DNA from: Burkholderiales bacterium
Lineage (GTDB): Bacteria > Pseudomonadota > Gammaproteobacteria > Burkholderiales > Usitatibacteraceae
Length of the DNA: 36,087 nucleotides
Direction of reading: 5' to 3'
NCBI GenBank assembly: GCA_017853245.1
Contig: JAFMJY010000013.1
Span: 1-36,087 of the forward strand
The position numbers were made by a program, and so were the translations under genes. Of the stretch, positions 9,392 to 17,865 are shown piece after piece (the stretch's first letter is position 1; each line of letters begins with the position of its first letter). The notes under the pieces were generated by a model, which saw only the letters and a program-made list of their open reading frames with translations, searched no databases and had not been told where the DNA came from.

Positions 9392-10414
9392 ATGTTTGGT
9401 GCGACTGACGAGCGCCCCCCGAGCCAAGCCTTCAGTGCGTCGGACGCTTACGACTTCAACCTGTTCAACCAGCAGCGAATGACCGCGTGGCGGCAGGAAG
9501 CGATTCGCCTGAGCTCCGGCGAATTGGGTTTTTGCATCAATGGCGCAGACCTCGCGGACGGTATTCACATAGACGAGACATGGCTCTCCGGGTCCGTGAG
9601 CCTTGAGGCGCACGTGCGTCCGGACAGCCTGCTCATCGGGCTCTTCACCGGTAACGACCTGCGCTTACAGGGCTCGGCCATCCGTTCCCCGCACGTGTGC
9701 GTGACGCCCCCGGGCGCGCGGTGGGACGCCTCCAGCTCCCGCGGTGGACATTGGCAGGCCGCGCACCTGTCCGGGCCTGCTCTGCGAGACCTCATGGGCG
9801 AAAGCACTGCGGCGTGCATCGCCGGGCTGTCTGAGATTGCCCAAGGCGGGACGATCACGGTTGCGCCCTCCGGGACCGCCCGGGCATTTCACGAGTTGCT
9901 GCAAGACATCCTGCGTACCGGGGGAGGGCACCAGCACTCGCAGTCCGCGACCGAGCCGGCAACGTTCGCCAGGCTAAAGGCGCTGGCGAGCGAGGTGGTG
10001 AAGGAAATCCTTGCGGGCAAAGTGGAGCGGCTATCGCGCCCGGCGCACCGCCGCGCGCACGTGGCACGCTCGGCTGCCGGCATGATCTGGGCCAGCGCGC
10101 AGTCTGCAAACGCCAACGGCATCGAGTTGGATGACGTGGCGCAGGCGCTGGGCGTCTCCCGCCGCACCGTCCAGCTGGCCTTCAGCGAGTACTTCGGCGT
10201 GAGTTTCCGCACGATGAGCCACGCCGTGCGCTTGCATCGTGCGCACGTGATGATTCGCGCTGAAGGCCATGAGTTGAGCGTCTCTCAAGTGGCCGCTCGC
10301 TGTGGCTTTGCGCACCTCGGGCGGTTTTCGCGCTACTACCACCGCATGTTCGGGCGCCTCCCGAGAGAGGCGCGCAGGATCGCCTCGAGCGGGCGTGCAG
10401 CCCCCGGTGGTTAA
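9392..10414 (+). CDS. AraC-family transcriptional regulator
   Basis: A 340-residue DNA-binding regulator. The C-terminal 100 residues hold the two helix-turn-helix motifs of the AraC/XylS family. The first is IELDDVAQALGVSRRTVQLA followed by FSEYFGVS. The second is LSVSQVAARCGFAHLGRFSR followed by YYHRMFGRLPREAR, which matches the family signature (xVAxxCGFxxxxxFSRxFxxxFGxxPxxxR). The N-terminal 225 residues are a poorly conserved sensing domain with no recognisable family. The start at ATG 9392 is the first in frame; the ribosome-binding sequence is weak (CCTCCTGCGC), so a later start such as the Met at 9479 is possible. It is divergent from the hydroxyacid dehydrogenase, its likely target, and its 3' end meets the AbrB-type gene nine bases away. 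Confidence 0.92.
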   Translation: MFGATDERPPSQAFSASDAYDFNLFNQQRMTAWRQEAIRLSSGELGFCINGADLADGIHIDETWLSGSVSLEAHVRPDSLLIGLFTGNDLRLQGSAIRSPHVCVTPPGARWDASSSRGGHWQAAHLSGPALRDLMGESTAACIAGLSEIAQGGTITVAPSGTARAFHELLQDILRTGGGHQHSQSATEPATFARLKALASEVVKEILAGKVERLSRPAHRRAHVARSAAGMIWASAQSANANGIELDDVAQALGVSRRTVQLAFSEYFGVSFRTMSHAVRLHRAHVMIRAEGHELSVSQVAARCGFAHLGRFSRYYHRMFGRLPREARRIASSGRAAPGG

Positions 10415-10423
10415 CAGCCTGAC

Positions 10424-11464
10424 TCAGCGAACGGCTCGTCGGGCAAAGAACCGCCACACCGGTTCCGTGAGCAGCATCACGATCACGAAGCGCAGCACGT
10501 GCGCGGCCGTGACGAACGCCACCCCTACCTGAAGCACCTTGGCGGTGATGGCCATCTCGGCAATGCCGCCTGGCGCCGCGGAAAGCAGCGCCGTGGCAGG
10601 GATCACGCCGAACAGGAGGGCCACTGCGATGGCTAGCGCCGCGGCGAGGGCGATCATCACGGCAATCGAGGCGAGCGCGGCGCCGACAAAGCGCGGCGCC
10701 TCGCGCAGGAAGCGCTGCTCAAAGCGAACGCCCAGATTGCACGCCAGAAGCACTTGCGCCGCATTGACGGCCCAGGCCGGGATGGTCGAGAGCGGTGCCC
10801 CGGTGGCGGCGAGACCGATCGTGACGAAGAGCGGGCCCATCATGAATGCGTTGGGCAGGCGAAGCCGCTTCCAGGCGAGGCCGGCGGCGATGGCAGCGAG
10901 CGTGTGCAACGCCAACGTCGTGGGCTCGAAGGGCGCGGCGATAGGCTGGTAATCGTCCGTGCCGGTCTGCCCAAGGACTGTGATTGCCACCGGGACGCTC
11001 GTGACGACCACGAGGATGCGCAGCGAGTGGGCGATGGCGACCCGGTCGGGCTTGGCGCCGTTGCGCTCGGCAAGCGTCACCATTTCGGAGGCGCCGCCGA
11101 TGGCGCTTGCGAAATACGCCGTGGCGCGATCCACCCCGGCGGCCCAGGCCAGGAAGGCGCTGGAGGCCACGCCCACCAGAAATACGCCAATGGCCAGCGC
11201 TGCAAGAATCGGCGCGTGCACCAGTACCTCGCGCGCGACCGCGGGGCTGAAATAGAGCCCCAGCGCCATCGCGATGAAGAGCTGGCCTGCCTCGCGGCCC
11301 AGCGGGGGCGCGCGAAGCTTCGTTCCGCTGAACTGCAGCACGGCCAACGCCACCAATGGGCCGATCATCCACGGCAGCGGCGTACCGAGCCAGGCGCAAA
11401 CCACGCCCGCGCCCGTAGCGGCGGTGAGGGCGCCCGCGATGGGCATCAACAGGGGGAAGCTCAC
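10424..11464 (-). CDS. AbrB-family integral membrane protein
   Basis: A 346-residue inner-membrane protein of the AbrB/AidB-regulator family (PF05145), named for an E. coli regulator of aidB and sometimes labelled ammonia monooxygenase-like. It has about ten hydrophobic helices arranged as two similar halves. Each half contains the family's short motifs, seen here as LGTPLPWMIGPLVALAVLQ and LRLPNAFMMGPLFVTIGLAA, followed by G-Q-L-type and P-G-G-I-A-E-M segments (ATALLSAAPGGIAEMAITAK). The molecular function of the family is not settled; transport is suspected. The first codon is GTG at 11462-11464, with no good ribosome-binding site, so an internal ATG (MPIAGAL) is an alternative. The gene is divergent from tRNA-Phe. 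Confidence 0.87.
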   Translation of the reverse strand: MSFPLLMPIAGALTAATGAGVVCAWLGTPLPWMIGPLVALAVLQFSGTKLRAPPLGREAGQLFIAMALGLYFSPAVAREVLVHAPILAALAIGVFLVGVASSAFLAWAAGVDRATAYFASAIGGASEMVTLAERNGAKPDRVAIAHSLRILVVVTSVPVAITVLGQTGTDDYQPIAAPFEPTTLALHTLAAIAAGLAWKRLRLPNAFMMGPLFVTIGLAATGAPLSTIPAWAVNAAQVLLACNLGVRFEQRFLREAPRFVGAALASIAVMIALAAALAIAVALLFGVIPATALLSAAPGGIAEMAITAKVLQVGVAFVTAAHVLRFVIVMLLTEPVWRFFARRAVR

Positions 11465-11529
11465 GGTGGCGGATTGTCGCCGATGCGGTGCCGGATGGTC
11501 ATCGCATCGCGTGATTTGCCGGGGGCGGC

Positions 11530-11535
11530 TATAAT
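11530..11535 (+). promoter_or_regulatory. -10 element of the tRNA-Phe promoter
   Basis: A consensus TATAAT sits 15 bases before the first base of the mature tRNA. It is followed by TCGCGACGC, a GC-rich discriminator typical of stringently controlled stable-RNA promoters. The -35 region (around 11507-11512) is not close to consensus. Confidence 0.6.
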
Positions 11536-11550
11536 TCGCGACGCATTTCC

Positions 11551-11626
<76 letters not shown>

Positions 11627-11682
11627 CTCTCTCAGTCAAGCAGTGGTGAATTCATCCAGCGCGCCCGTTGTCCATGCGGGCG

Positions 11683-12711
11683 TCACTGCTGCTTGGCGCC
11701 TTCGGTGACCCGCCTCGAAAGCGAAATCACGTACGGGGCCGCACGCGCCGCCAGCATCGGATCCGACGATCCCTCGACGCCCTTTGGCATCCGGTTCGGG
11801 TCAAAGGTGATCGTCAGGCACGGCCCGCCGGCATCCGTCGCCACCGAGGTGACCTTGAGTTGTCCGAGGGTCACTTTCCTGCGCCCCTCCGGCAATGGCA
11901 CGGTCGCATTGTCGAGCCGGTCACCCGGTTGGGCGACTTCCAGATTGAAGTTGAACGCGACCCGTCCAGCTGCGACGCGTTGTCTCAGGTCGTCGAACAG
12001 GAAGTTGGGACCCTTCGCTTTCGCCTCGTCATCCGTGAGGCTTTGCACCCCGCCCAGTGGCTCGAAGACCCACTTGCCCCACGTCTTCTCGCCCTTGGCG
12101 TTGGTGAAGCCGAAGCCGTGCACACCCCAGTATTTGAGGGCGGCGTAACTCGCGGGCACTGGCTGCGAGGCGAAGTGGCGCCCCTGGATGAGTACCTCCG
12201 GGTTCGCGTCGGCAAAGGCCTTGACCTTCTCCGGGTTGGCCGCCTTGGTGGCTGGATCCGCCTGCAGGGATTGCAGGCGCCCCATGAGCTGCTGTGGCGT
12301 GGAGGTGCCGAACACCGGCGCCGAGATGTTACCCATCTGCCAGACCTCGTTGCCCGGCAAGTCAAACTGCAGCGCGAGGTTGCGCTGCGTTTTCGCGTTG
12401 TCGGGCGCCCTGGGGTTGCCGCCTCCCACGGAGAAGCGAACGATCACGGGAACCTTCTGCCCGCTGAACGCAGAGGCGCTGGATATCGCCTTGCCTTCCG
12501 CACTGCCGATGAACTCGCCCGTGGCGCAGATGCCCTTGGCGCCTGAGCGTCGATATCCCTCGAACTTGCCCCCGGTGGCCTCGAACTGGTCGACCATCGC
12601 AGCCGGGTTGACGGGCTGAGACGCGGGGGTCTGAGCGTGGGCCGGGATGCCGAGGGACACAGCCGCCGCGGCGAGTGCCAGCGGCTTGCGGAGGGGGTGT
12701 CGTGGTGACAT
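11683..12711 (-). CDS. Exported catalase-related peroxidase-like protein
   Basis: A 342-residue protein of the small catalase-related (SrpA-like) family of heme proteins acting on peroxides. It has a signal peptide (MSPRHPLRKPLALAAAAVSL, cleavage near AHA-Q), so it is probably periplasmic. The core shows VIVRFSVGGGNPRAPDNAKT and RNLALQFDLPG, and the C-terminal region has DPMLAARAAPYVISLSRR, where the proximal heme Tyr is expected. The N-terminal catalytic motif, usually R-x-H-A-K-G, reads RRSGAKGIC, so the distal His position is Gly57. Either the chemistry differs from a true catalase or the subfamily does not use this His. AGAAGG precedes the ATG. The DUF4337 membrane gene lies 76 bases upstream on the same strand. 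Confidence 0.85.
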   Translation of the reverse strand: MSPRHPLRKPLALAAAAVSLGIPAHAQTPASQPVNPAAMVDQFEATGGKFEGYRRSGAKGICATGEFIGSAEGKAISSASAFSGQKVPVIVRFSVGGGNPRAPDNAKTQRNLALQFDLPGNEVWQMGNISAPVFGTSTPQQLMGRLQSLQADPATKAANPEKVKAFADANPEVLIQGRHFASQPVPASYAALKYWGVHGFGFTNAKGEKTWGKWVFEPLGGVQSLTDDEAKAKGPNFLFDDLRQRVAAGRVAFNFNLEVAQPGDRLDNATVPLPEGRRKVTLGQLKVTSVATDAGGPCLTITFDPNRMPKGVEGSSDPMLAARAAPYVISLSRRVTEGAKQQ

Positions 12712-12742
12712 GGAACGCCTTCTTCGTGGGGTGGGCGAGAGG

Positions 12743-12773
12743 GGCCCAACCCGGAGGTCGGGCCTATTTTTTT
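12743..12773 (+). terminator. Plus-strand intrinsic terminator-like hairpin
   Basis: GGCCCAACC and GGTCGGGCC form a 9-bp stem with one mismatch around a CGGA loop, followed by TATTTTTTT. The T-run places its action on the plus strand, although both flanking genes are on the minus strand. Read on the minus strand it is a hairpin in the leader of the catalase-like gene. Confidence 0.5.
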
Positions 12774-12787
12774 GCTGCCCGTGAGCG

Positions 12788-13354
12788 TTAGAACAGGTGT
12801 ACTGCCGGCCAGAAAATGCCCATGGTGCAGAACGCAACCCCGGCCAACCCCAGCCCGCCAGCGATCCATATGAGCGCGGTGAGCCCGGTGATGATGGCGG
12901 CCGATGCAAGCACGATCGCCACTTGCACGGCGCCGGAGCCCAGTTCGAACTTGTGATACGCGGCGAGGGCGCGGTCCCGTTTCTGCTCAGTTTCCTTGGC
13001 GCGGGCCATCAGCTCCTTGCGGCCCTCCCCCGTACTCGGCTCGCTGTCGTAGCGCGCGGCAGCCTGTTTCCACGACTCGATCTGTTTCTCGTGCGCCTCC
13101 TTGGCAACGGGGTTGCCAGCCACCTGTGGCAGGCCCAGCTGAGCCTGCTCCGCAGCGGCGCGAAGGGTGGTCATGCGAATCGTCTTGGCCTGGAAGAACG
13201 ACCACAGGTTGGCCGCCTCGATGTTGTAGTTGAGCGCGGAGGTTTGGGCGCCCTTGCCCAGCGTCTCCGATATGGCGAGGACGAGCGCCAGGACTGCAAT
13301 CAGCAGGCCGATCTTCTTGTTGCCATCACTGTGGTGGCCGTGTGTTCCAGACAT
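12788..13354 (-). CDS. DUF4337 family membrane protein
   Basis: A 188-residue protein with the layout of the DUF4337 family. A short His-rich N-terminus (MSGTHGHHSDGNKK) leads into one membrane helix (IGLLIAVLALVLAISETLGK). A helical, charged domain follows that starts with ALNYNIEAANLWSFFQAKTI, the most recognisable family segment, and continues as coiled coil (KELMARAKETEQKRDRALAA). Two C-terminal membrane helices close the protein. The function of the family is unknown. The start is supported by GAGGAG eleven bases upstream of ATG. It lies upstream of the catalase-like gene on the same strand and is divergent from the PrpF-type gene. Confidence 0.85.
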   Translation of the reverse strand: MSGTHGHHSDGNKKIGLLIAVLALVLAISETLGKGAQTSALNYNIEAANLWSFFQAKTIRMTTLRAAAEQAQLGLPQVAGNPVAKEAHEKQIESWKQAAARYDSEPSTGEGRKELMARAKETEQKRDRALAAYHKFELGSGAVQVAIVLASAAIITGLTALIWIAGGLGLAGVAFCTMGIFWPAVHLF

Positions 13355-13481
13355 GATTTTTTGAGCTCCTCAAGAAGGGTCGGGTGCCGCTGCTGGCGGT
13401 GGAGTGTCCCATTATCGCGGAGTTGAGGCTTCGGCTGAACCTGACAGAATGGCAACCTGTTCCACCGCTCCGATCCTGACC

Positions 13482-14657
13482 ATGACGCAACGTCGTATCC
13501 CCGCCGTCTTCATGCGTGGCGGCACCAGCAAGGGCGTCTTCTTCCACGCGAAGGATTTGCCCGCCGATCCCGGCGAGCGGGAGCGCGTGTTGTTGCGCGT
13601 GGTCGGCAGCCCGGATCCCTACGGCAAGCAGATAGACGGCATGGGTAGCGCAACCTCCAGCACCAGCAAGGTCGTGATCCTCTCCCGGTCATCCCGCCCG
13701 GGCTGCGATGTCGACTACCTCTTTGGCCAGGTCGCCATCGATCGCCCCTTCATCGATTGGTCCGGCAATTGCGGCAACCTCACGGCAGCCGTGGGCCCCT
13801 TCGCGATCTCGGAAGCGATCGTCGAGGCGCCTGCCGATGGAATGGCCACCGTGCGCATCTGGCAGGTCAACACGCGAAAGATGATCATCGCGCAGGTGCC
13901 GATGAGGCGAGGGGAGGTTGTCGAGGAGGGTGACTTCGAGCTGGATGGCGTGACGTTCCCAGCCGCCGAGATCCCCATCACCTTCGTCGACCCGGGCGGC
14001 GCAGAGGAAGGGGGCGACAGCGCGCTTTTTCCCACCGGGCATCTCGTCGACACGCTGCAGGTGCCTGGCGTTGGCGCAGTCGAGTCGACGCTCATCAATG
14101 CCGGAAACCCCACCGTGTTCATCCACGCCAACCAAGTCGGCCTCGATGGTAAGGAGCTGCAGAAGGAAGTGAACGGAAACGCCACGCTGCTTGCGGCACT
14201 GGAGGCCATTCGGGCGCAGGGTGCGGTGCGGATGGGTGTCGCGAAGGACCTCGAGGAAGCGTCCGCGAGAAAGCTCCATACGCCGAAGGTTGCCTTCGTC
14301 TCGCCGCCCCAGTCCTACATCGCCTCCAACGGCAAGCCCGTTCGAGAAGATGAGATTGGCCTTACCGCACGCATCGTGTCGATGGGCCAGCTGCATCACG
14401 CCATGACCGGCACCGGTGCCGTGGCAATCGCTGCTGCCGCCGCCATTCCAGGAACGCTCGTGCACCGAGTTCGTCGCCCAAACGCAAACGTGGCGCGCAC
14501 GGTGTTCGGCCACCCCTCGGGCACGTTGACAGTGGGTGCCGAAGTGCGCCAGGCCGACGGGCAGTGGATGGTGACCCAGGTCCTGATGAGCCGCAGCGCC
14601 CGCCGCCTGATGGAGGGTTGGGTGCGGGTGCCGAGTGCGGGAAGTCGTGAGAGGTGA
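13482..14657 (+). CDS. PrpF-family isomerase
   Basis: A 391-residue member of the PrpF family (DUF453), which isomerises unsaturated dicarboxylates or tricarboxylates. The best known reaction is 2-methylaconitate cis-trans isomerisation in the methylcitrate cycle; relatives act on methylitaconate or oxalomesaconate. Family motifs are clear: the N-terminal PAVFMRGGTSKGVFFHAKDL, then DGMGSATSSTSKVVIL, the active-site-type segment DWSGNCGNLTAAVGPFAI, and INAGNPTVFIHANQVGL. No prpB, prpC or acnD is in the window, so the substrate cannot be assigned and prpF is not claimed. The start is placed just before the conserved domain; an in-frame ATG at 13449 would add 11 residues, and neither start has a strong ribosome-binding site. 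Confidence 0.88.
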   Translation: MTQRRIPAVFMRGGTSKGVFFHAKDLPADPGERERVLLRVVGSPDPYGKQIDGMGSATSSTSKVVILSRSSRPGCDVDYLFGQVAIDRPFIDWSGNCGNLTAAVGPFAISEAIVEAPADGMATVRIWQVNTRKMIIAQVPMRRGEVVEEGDFELDGVTFPAAEIPITFVDPGGAEEGGDSALFPTGHLVDTLQVPGVGAVESTLINAGNPTVFIHANQVGLDGKELQKEVNGNATLLAALEAIRAQGAVRMGVAKDLEEASARKLHTPKVAFVSPPQSYIASNGKPVREDEIGLTARIVSMGQLHHAMTGTGAVAIAAAAAIPGTLVHRVRRPNANVARTVFGHPSGTLTVGAEVRQADGQWMVTQVLMSRSARRLMEGWVRVPSAGSRER

Positions 14658-14694
14658 CCCGGGGGAGCGGGCGATTGGCACCCCTGTACGCGCC

Positions 14695-15657
14695 TCAGGA
14701 CTCCCGGTAGCCAGCCTCGGCCTTCGCTGCTCGGCGCCGCTCGAGAAGCGCAAGCCACTCGCCCACGATGCCGCGCCGGAAGGCGAGCACGCATACGACG
14801 AAGATCGCACCGAGCACGATGGTGCTGAAGGAGCCGATGCCTGCGAGGTAGTTCTGTAGCCCGATCACCACCCCGGCGCCCACGACAGGCCCGAGAATGG
14901 TGCCAATGCCGCCGAGGATCGTCATCAGCACGACTTCCCCGGACATGTGCCAATGCACGTCCGTGAGCGTTGCCAGCTGAAACACGAGTGACTTGGCCGA
15001 GCCCGCCATGCCGGCGAGTGTTGCGGAGATCACGAACGCCAGCAGCTTGAATTTCGCCACGTCGTAACCCAGCGAAATCGCGCGCGGCTCGTTCTCGCGG
15101 ATGGATTTCAGCACTTGCCCGAAAGGCGAATGGATGGCGCGCTGGATGGCGAGGAAGCCGAACAGCGCGAGCGCCAGCACGAAATAGTAGAGCGCCGTAT
15201 CTGACGACAAGTCGATCAGCCCGAAAAGCTTGCCGCGCGGCACGCCTTGTATGCCATCTTCGCCGCCCGTGAACTTGAGTTGCAGCGCGAGGAAAAAGAT
15301 GAGCTGCGAGAGCGCCAGCGTGATCATCGCGAAGTAGATGCCCTGCCGCCGGATGGCGAGGCTCCCGAATGCCCAGCCGGTGATGGCCGCGTACGCCATG
15401 CCCGCAAGAATGCCCATCTCTGGCGTCCAGCCCCAGGCCTTGCAGGCGTGCGCCGTCACGTAGGCTGCGCCGCCAAAGAAGGCTGCGTGCCCGAATGACA
15501 AGAGCCCCGTGTAGCCCAGCAGAAGGTTGAACGCCGAGGCGAAGAGGGCGAAGCACAACAGCTTCATCACGAAGACGATGTAGACCATGTTCTGAAAGGG
15601 CACGATCAGCAGCAGTGCCAGCAGAACGAGGTAGAGGGCCTTGGTGCGGGGGCTCAC
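14695..15657 (-). CDS. livM: Branched-chain amino acid-type ABC transporter permease, LivM family
   Basis: A 320-residue inner-membrane permease of the LivM family, the last gene of a six-gene operon. It has about nine hydrophobic helices. Family motifs are AFNLLLGYTGLLSFGHAAFF near residue 45, the cytoplasmic loop SPFGQVLKSIRENEPRAISL followed by GYDVAKFKL that contacts the ATPases, and the late GGIGTILGPVVGAG segment. The start codon is GTG at 15655-15657, eight bases after the livH stop, with AAGGAACGG upstream; an ATG start is not available. It should pair with LivH as the membrane channel and be powered by LivG and LivF. The substrate may be a carboxylic or aromatic acid rather than leucine, given the acyl-CoA ligase in the operon. 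Confidence 0.95.
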   Translation of the reverse strand: MSPRTKALYLVLLALLLIVPFQNMVYIVFVMKLLCFALFASAFNLLLGYTGLLSFGHAAFFGGAAYVTAHACKAWGWTPEMGILAGMAYAAITGWAFGSLAIRRQGIYFAMITLALSQLIFFLALQLKFTGGEDGIQGVPRGKLFGLIDLSSDTALYYFVLALALFGFLAIQRAIHSPFGQVLKSIRENEPRAISLGYDVAKFKLLAFVISATLAGMAGSAKSLVFQLATLTDVHWHMSGEVVLMTILGGIGTILGPVVGAGVVIGLQNYLAGIGSFSTIVLGAIFVVCVLAFRRGIVGEWLALLERRRAAKAEAGYRES

Positions 15658-15664
15658 GACAGGC

Positions 15665-16585
15665 TCACCGTTCCTTGCCGAACAGGCCGGCGGGCCGCAG
15701 CAGCAGCACGATCGCCATGATCACGAAGATCACTACGCTCGATGCCTCCGGGTAGAACACCTTCGTGAGGCCCTCGAGCAGCCCAAGGCCCACTCCCGTG
15801 ACGATGGACCCCAGAATCGAGCCCATGCCGCCGATTACCACTACTGCGAACACGACGATGATCAGGTTCGACCCCATCACCGGATTGACCTGGAAAACCG
15901 GCGCGGCCAGCACGCCGGCGAACGCTGCGAGCGCCACGCCAAAGCCATAGGCCAGCGTGATCATCAATGGCACGTTCACGCCGAGCGCCTGCAGCAGTTT
16001 CGGATTTTCAGTGCCAGCGCGCAGGTAGTTGCCGAGCTTGGTCCGCTCGATCACGAACCAGGTGCCGAGGCACACGGTGAGCGAGGCCACGATCACCCAC
16101 AGACGGTACTTGGGCAGAAAGAGGCCCAGCCCCTCGAGGCGGATGCCGCCCTGCAGCGCCTCGGGCGCCGAGTAGCTCTCGCCCGAGATGCCGTACCAAT
16201 GCCGGAACATCCCCTCGATCACCAGCGCGAGCCCGAAGGTAAGCAGCAGCCCGTACAGGTGATCGAGGTGATAGAGCCGCTTCAGCATGAAGCGCTCGAT
16301 CAGGATGCCGATGGCGCCAACGATCAGCGGGGCGGCCACCAGCGCCACCCAGTAGTTCACCTCCCAATCGGGCTTGCCGACCCACCCGCCGAGCTGGGTC
16401 AGCCCGATCCAGGCGAGGAAGGCCCCCATCATGTACTGCGCGCCGTGCGTGAAGTTGATGACATTCAACAGGCCGAAGATCACCGCGAGCCCGAGCGACA
16501 GGATCGCGTAGAAAGACCCGTTGATGAGCCCCACCAGCAGCTGGGCGACCAGCGCTTGCGGGGTTATGCCAAGCCACTCGAACAC
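15665..16585 (-). CDS. livH: Branched-chain amino acid-type ABC transporter permease, LivH family
   Basis: A 306-residue inner-membrane permease of the LivH family. It shows the N-terminal LLVGLINGSFYAILSLGLAV-type helix (here LVAQLLVGLINGSFYAILSL). The signature GLLNVINFTHGAQYMMGAF follows, then the loop RTKLGNYLRAGTENPKLLQA, matching the LivH coupling loop, and a GGMGSILGSIVTG segment near the C-terminus. The start is GTG at 16583-16585, with a weak AGGCAGG upstream, 13 bases after the binding-protein stop. livM follows almost immediately. Together they form the channel of this importer. Confidence 0.95.
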   Translation of the reverse strand: MFEWLGITPQALVAQLLVGLINGSFYAILSLGLAVIFGLLNVINFTHGAQYMMGAFLAWIGLTQLGGWVGKPDWEVNYWVALVAAPLIVGAIGILIERFMLKRLYHLDHLYGLLLTFGLALVIEGMFRHWYGISGESYSAPEALQGGIRLEGLGLFLPKYRLWVIVASLTVCLGTWFVIERTKLGNYLRAGTENPKLLQALGVNVPLMITLAYGFGVALAAFAGVLAAPVFQVNPVMGSNLIIVVFAVVVIGGMGSILGSIVTGVGLGLLEGLTKVFYPEASSVVIFVIMAIVLLLRPAGLFGKER

Positions 16586-16598
16586 GGCGCGCGCCTGC

Positions 16599-17813
16599 CT
16601 AGGACTTCTTCACCAGCTTGCAGGAGGCATCCAGCGGCGCGGAGGCATCCTTGGCCGGGATGGTGGCCACCAGCTTGTAGTAGTCCCACGGGCCCTTGGA
16701 TTCCGCCGGCTTCTTCACCTCAAAGACGTGGAAGTCGTGGTCAAACTTGCCGTCGACCCGGATGTTGCCCTTGAAGAGGCCGTCGTCGATAGGCTTGGAC
16801 TTCAAGTGCGCCATCACCGTGGCGGTGTCGTCCGACTTGGTGGCTTCCACGGCCTTCAGGTAGTTCATCACCGAGGAATACACCCCGGCGTGAACCATCG
16901 ACGGCATGCGCTTGTGGATGTCGAAGAAGCGCCTCGACCAGGCTCGCGTCTGGTCATTCAAGTCCCAGTAAAAGGACTCGGAAACGCTCAGGCCTTGCGC
17001 CGCGCGCAGGCCCAGCGAATGAACGTCGGTGATGAAGGTGAGCAACGGCACGATGGTCTGCTTCTGGCTGATGCCGAACTCGGCCGCCTGCTTCACGGAG
17101 TTGATGGTGTCCTGGCCCGCGTTGGCAAGCCCGATCACCTGCGCGCCCGAGGATTGCGCCTTCAAGAGGAAGGAGGAGAAGTCGCTGCCCGGGAAGGGGT
17201 GGCGGACGCTCCCCACCACCGTGCCGCCGTTGGCGGTGACGATCGCCGCCGTGTCCCGCTCGAGGTTGTGGCCGAAGGTGTAATCGGCCGTCACGAAGAA
17301 CCAGGTCTTCTTGCCGCCCTTCACCAGTGCTTCGCGCGCCTTGCCCAGGTTATAGGTGTCGTACACCCAGTGCACGTTGTTCGCCGTGCACTTGGAGCGC
17401 GTGATGTCGAGAGAGGCGGCGCCGGAAACCAGCGTGATCTTGTTTTTCTGCTCGGCGATCTCCATGGCGGCGAGGGCGGCGCTGGTGGTGACCAGGTCGA
17501 CAATCACGTCCACGCGGTCCTTGTCGATCCACTCGCGCGCCTTGTTGGCGGTGATGTCAGCCTTGTTCTGGTGGTCGGCCGAGACGATCTCGATCTTCTT
17601 CCCGAGCACGGTCTTGTTCTTGGAGAAGTCGGCCACCGCCATCTCGGCCGCAACGACCGAGCCCTTCCCGGCCAGGTCGGAATAGGTGCCGGACATATCC
17701 GTCAGCACGCCGATGCGCACCACGTCGTCGCTGATTTTCTGGGCAAATGCCCCTCCCGCCGCCGAAGCGACAAAGAGGGCGGCGAGAGCTTTCACAAGCG
17801 TCTTTTGCTTCAT
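16599..17813 (-). CDS. ABC transporter substrate-binding protein, LivK/Peripla_BP_6 family
   Basis: A 404-residue periplasmic receptor of the leucine-binding family. The signal peptide MKQKTLVKALAALFVASAAG ends near AFA-Q. The mature protein opens with VVRIGVLTDMSGTYSDLAGK, the usual first strand and ligand loop. It continues through IEIVSADHQNKADITANKAR, the ligand-loop region TTSAALAAMEIAEQKNKITL and VTADYTFGHNLERDTAAIV. The best start has GGAGGAG nine bases upstream of ATG; the open frame extends further but without such a signal. Placement between LivF and LivH is unusual relative to the E. coli order but frequent in proteobacterial catabolic operons. This subgroup often binds aromatic or short carboxylic acids, so the ligand is left open. 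Confidence 0.94.
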   Translation of the reverse strand: MKQKTLVKALAALFVASAAGGAFAQKISDDVVRIGVLTDMSGTYSDLAGKGSVVAAEMAVADFSKNKTVLGKKIEIVSADHQNKADITANKAREWIDKDRVDVIVDLVTTSAALAAMEIAEQKNKITLVSGAASLDITRSKCTANNVHWVYDTYNLGKAREALVKGGKKTWFFVTADYTFGHNLERDTAAIVTANGGTVVGSVRHPFPGSDFSSFLLKAQSSGAQVIGLANAGQDTINSVKQAAEFGISQKQTIVPLLTFITDVHSLGLRAAQGLSVSESFYWDLNDQTRAWSRRFFDIHKRMPSMVHAGVYSSVMNYLKAVEATKSDDTATVMAHLKSKPIDDGLFKGNIRVDGKFDHDFHVFEVKKPAESKGPWDYYKLVATIPAKDASAPLDASCKLVKKS

Positions 17814-17865
17814 TTTTTCTACTCCTCCTGGGTTTGGCTGCGTGTTGTGTTGGCGAATGAGAAAG

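Noticed and set aside
11638-11694. Inverted CAAGCAG/CTGCTTG sequences after tRNA-Phe as a terminator
   Set aside because: The arms are widely spaced and imperfect, overlap the end of the catalase-like gene, and lack a T-run.
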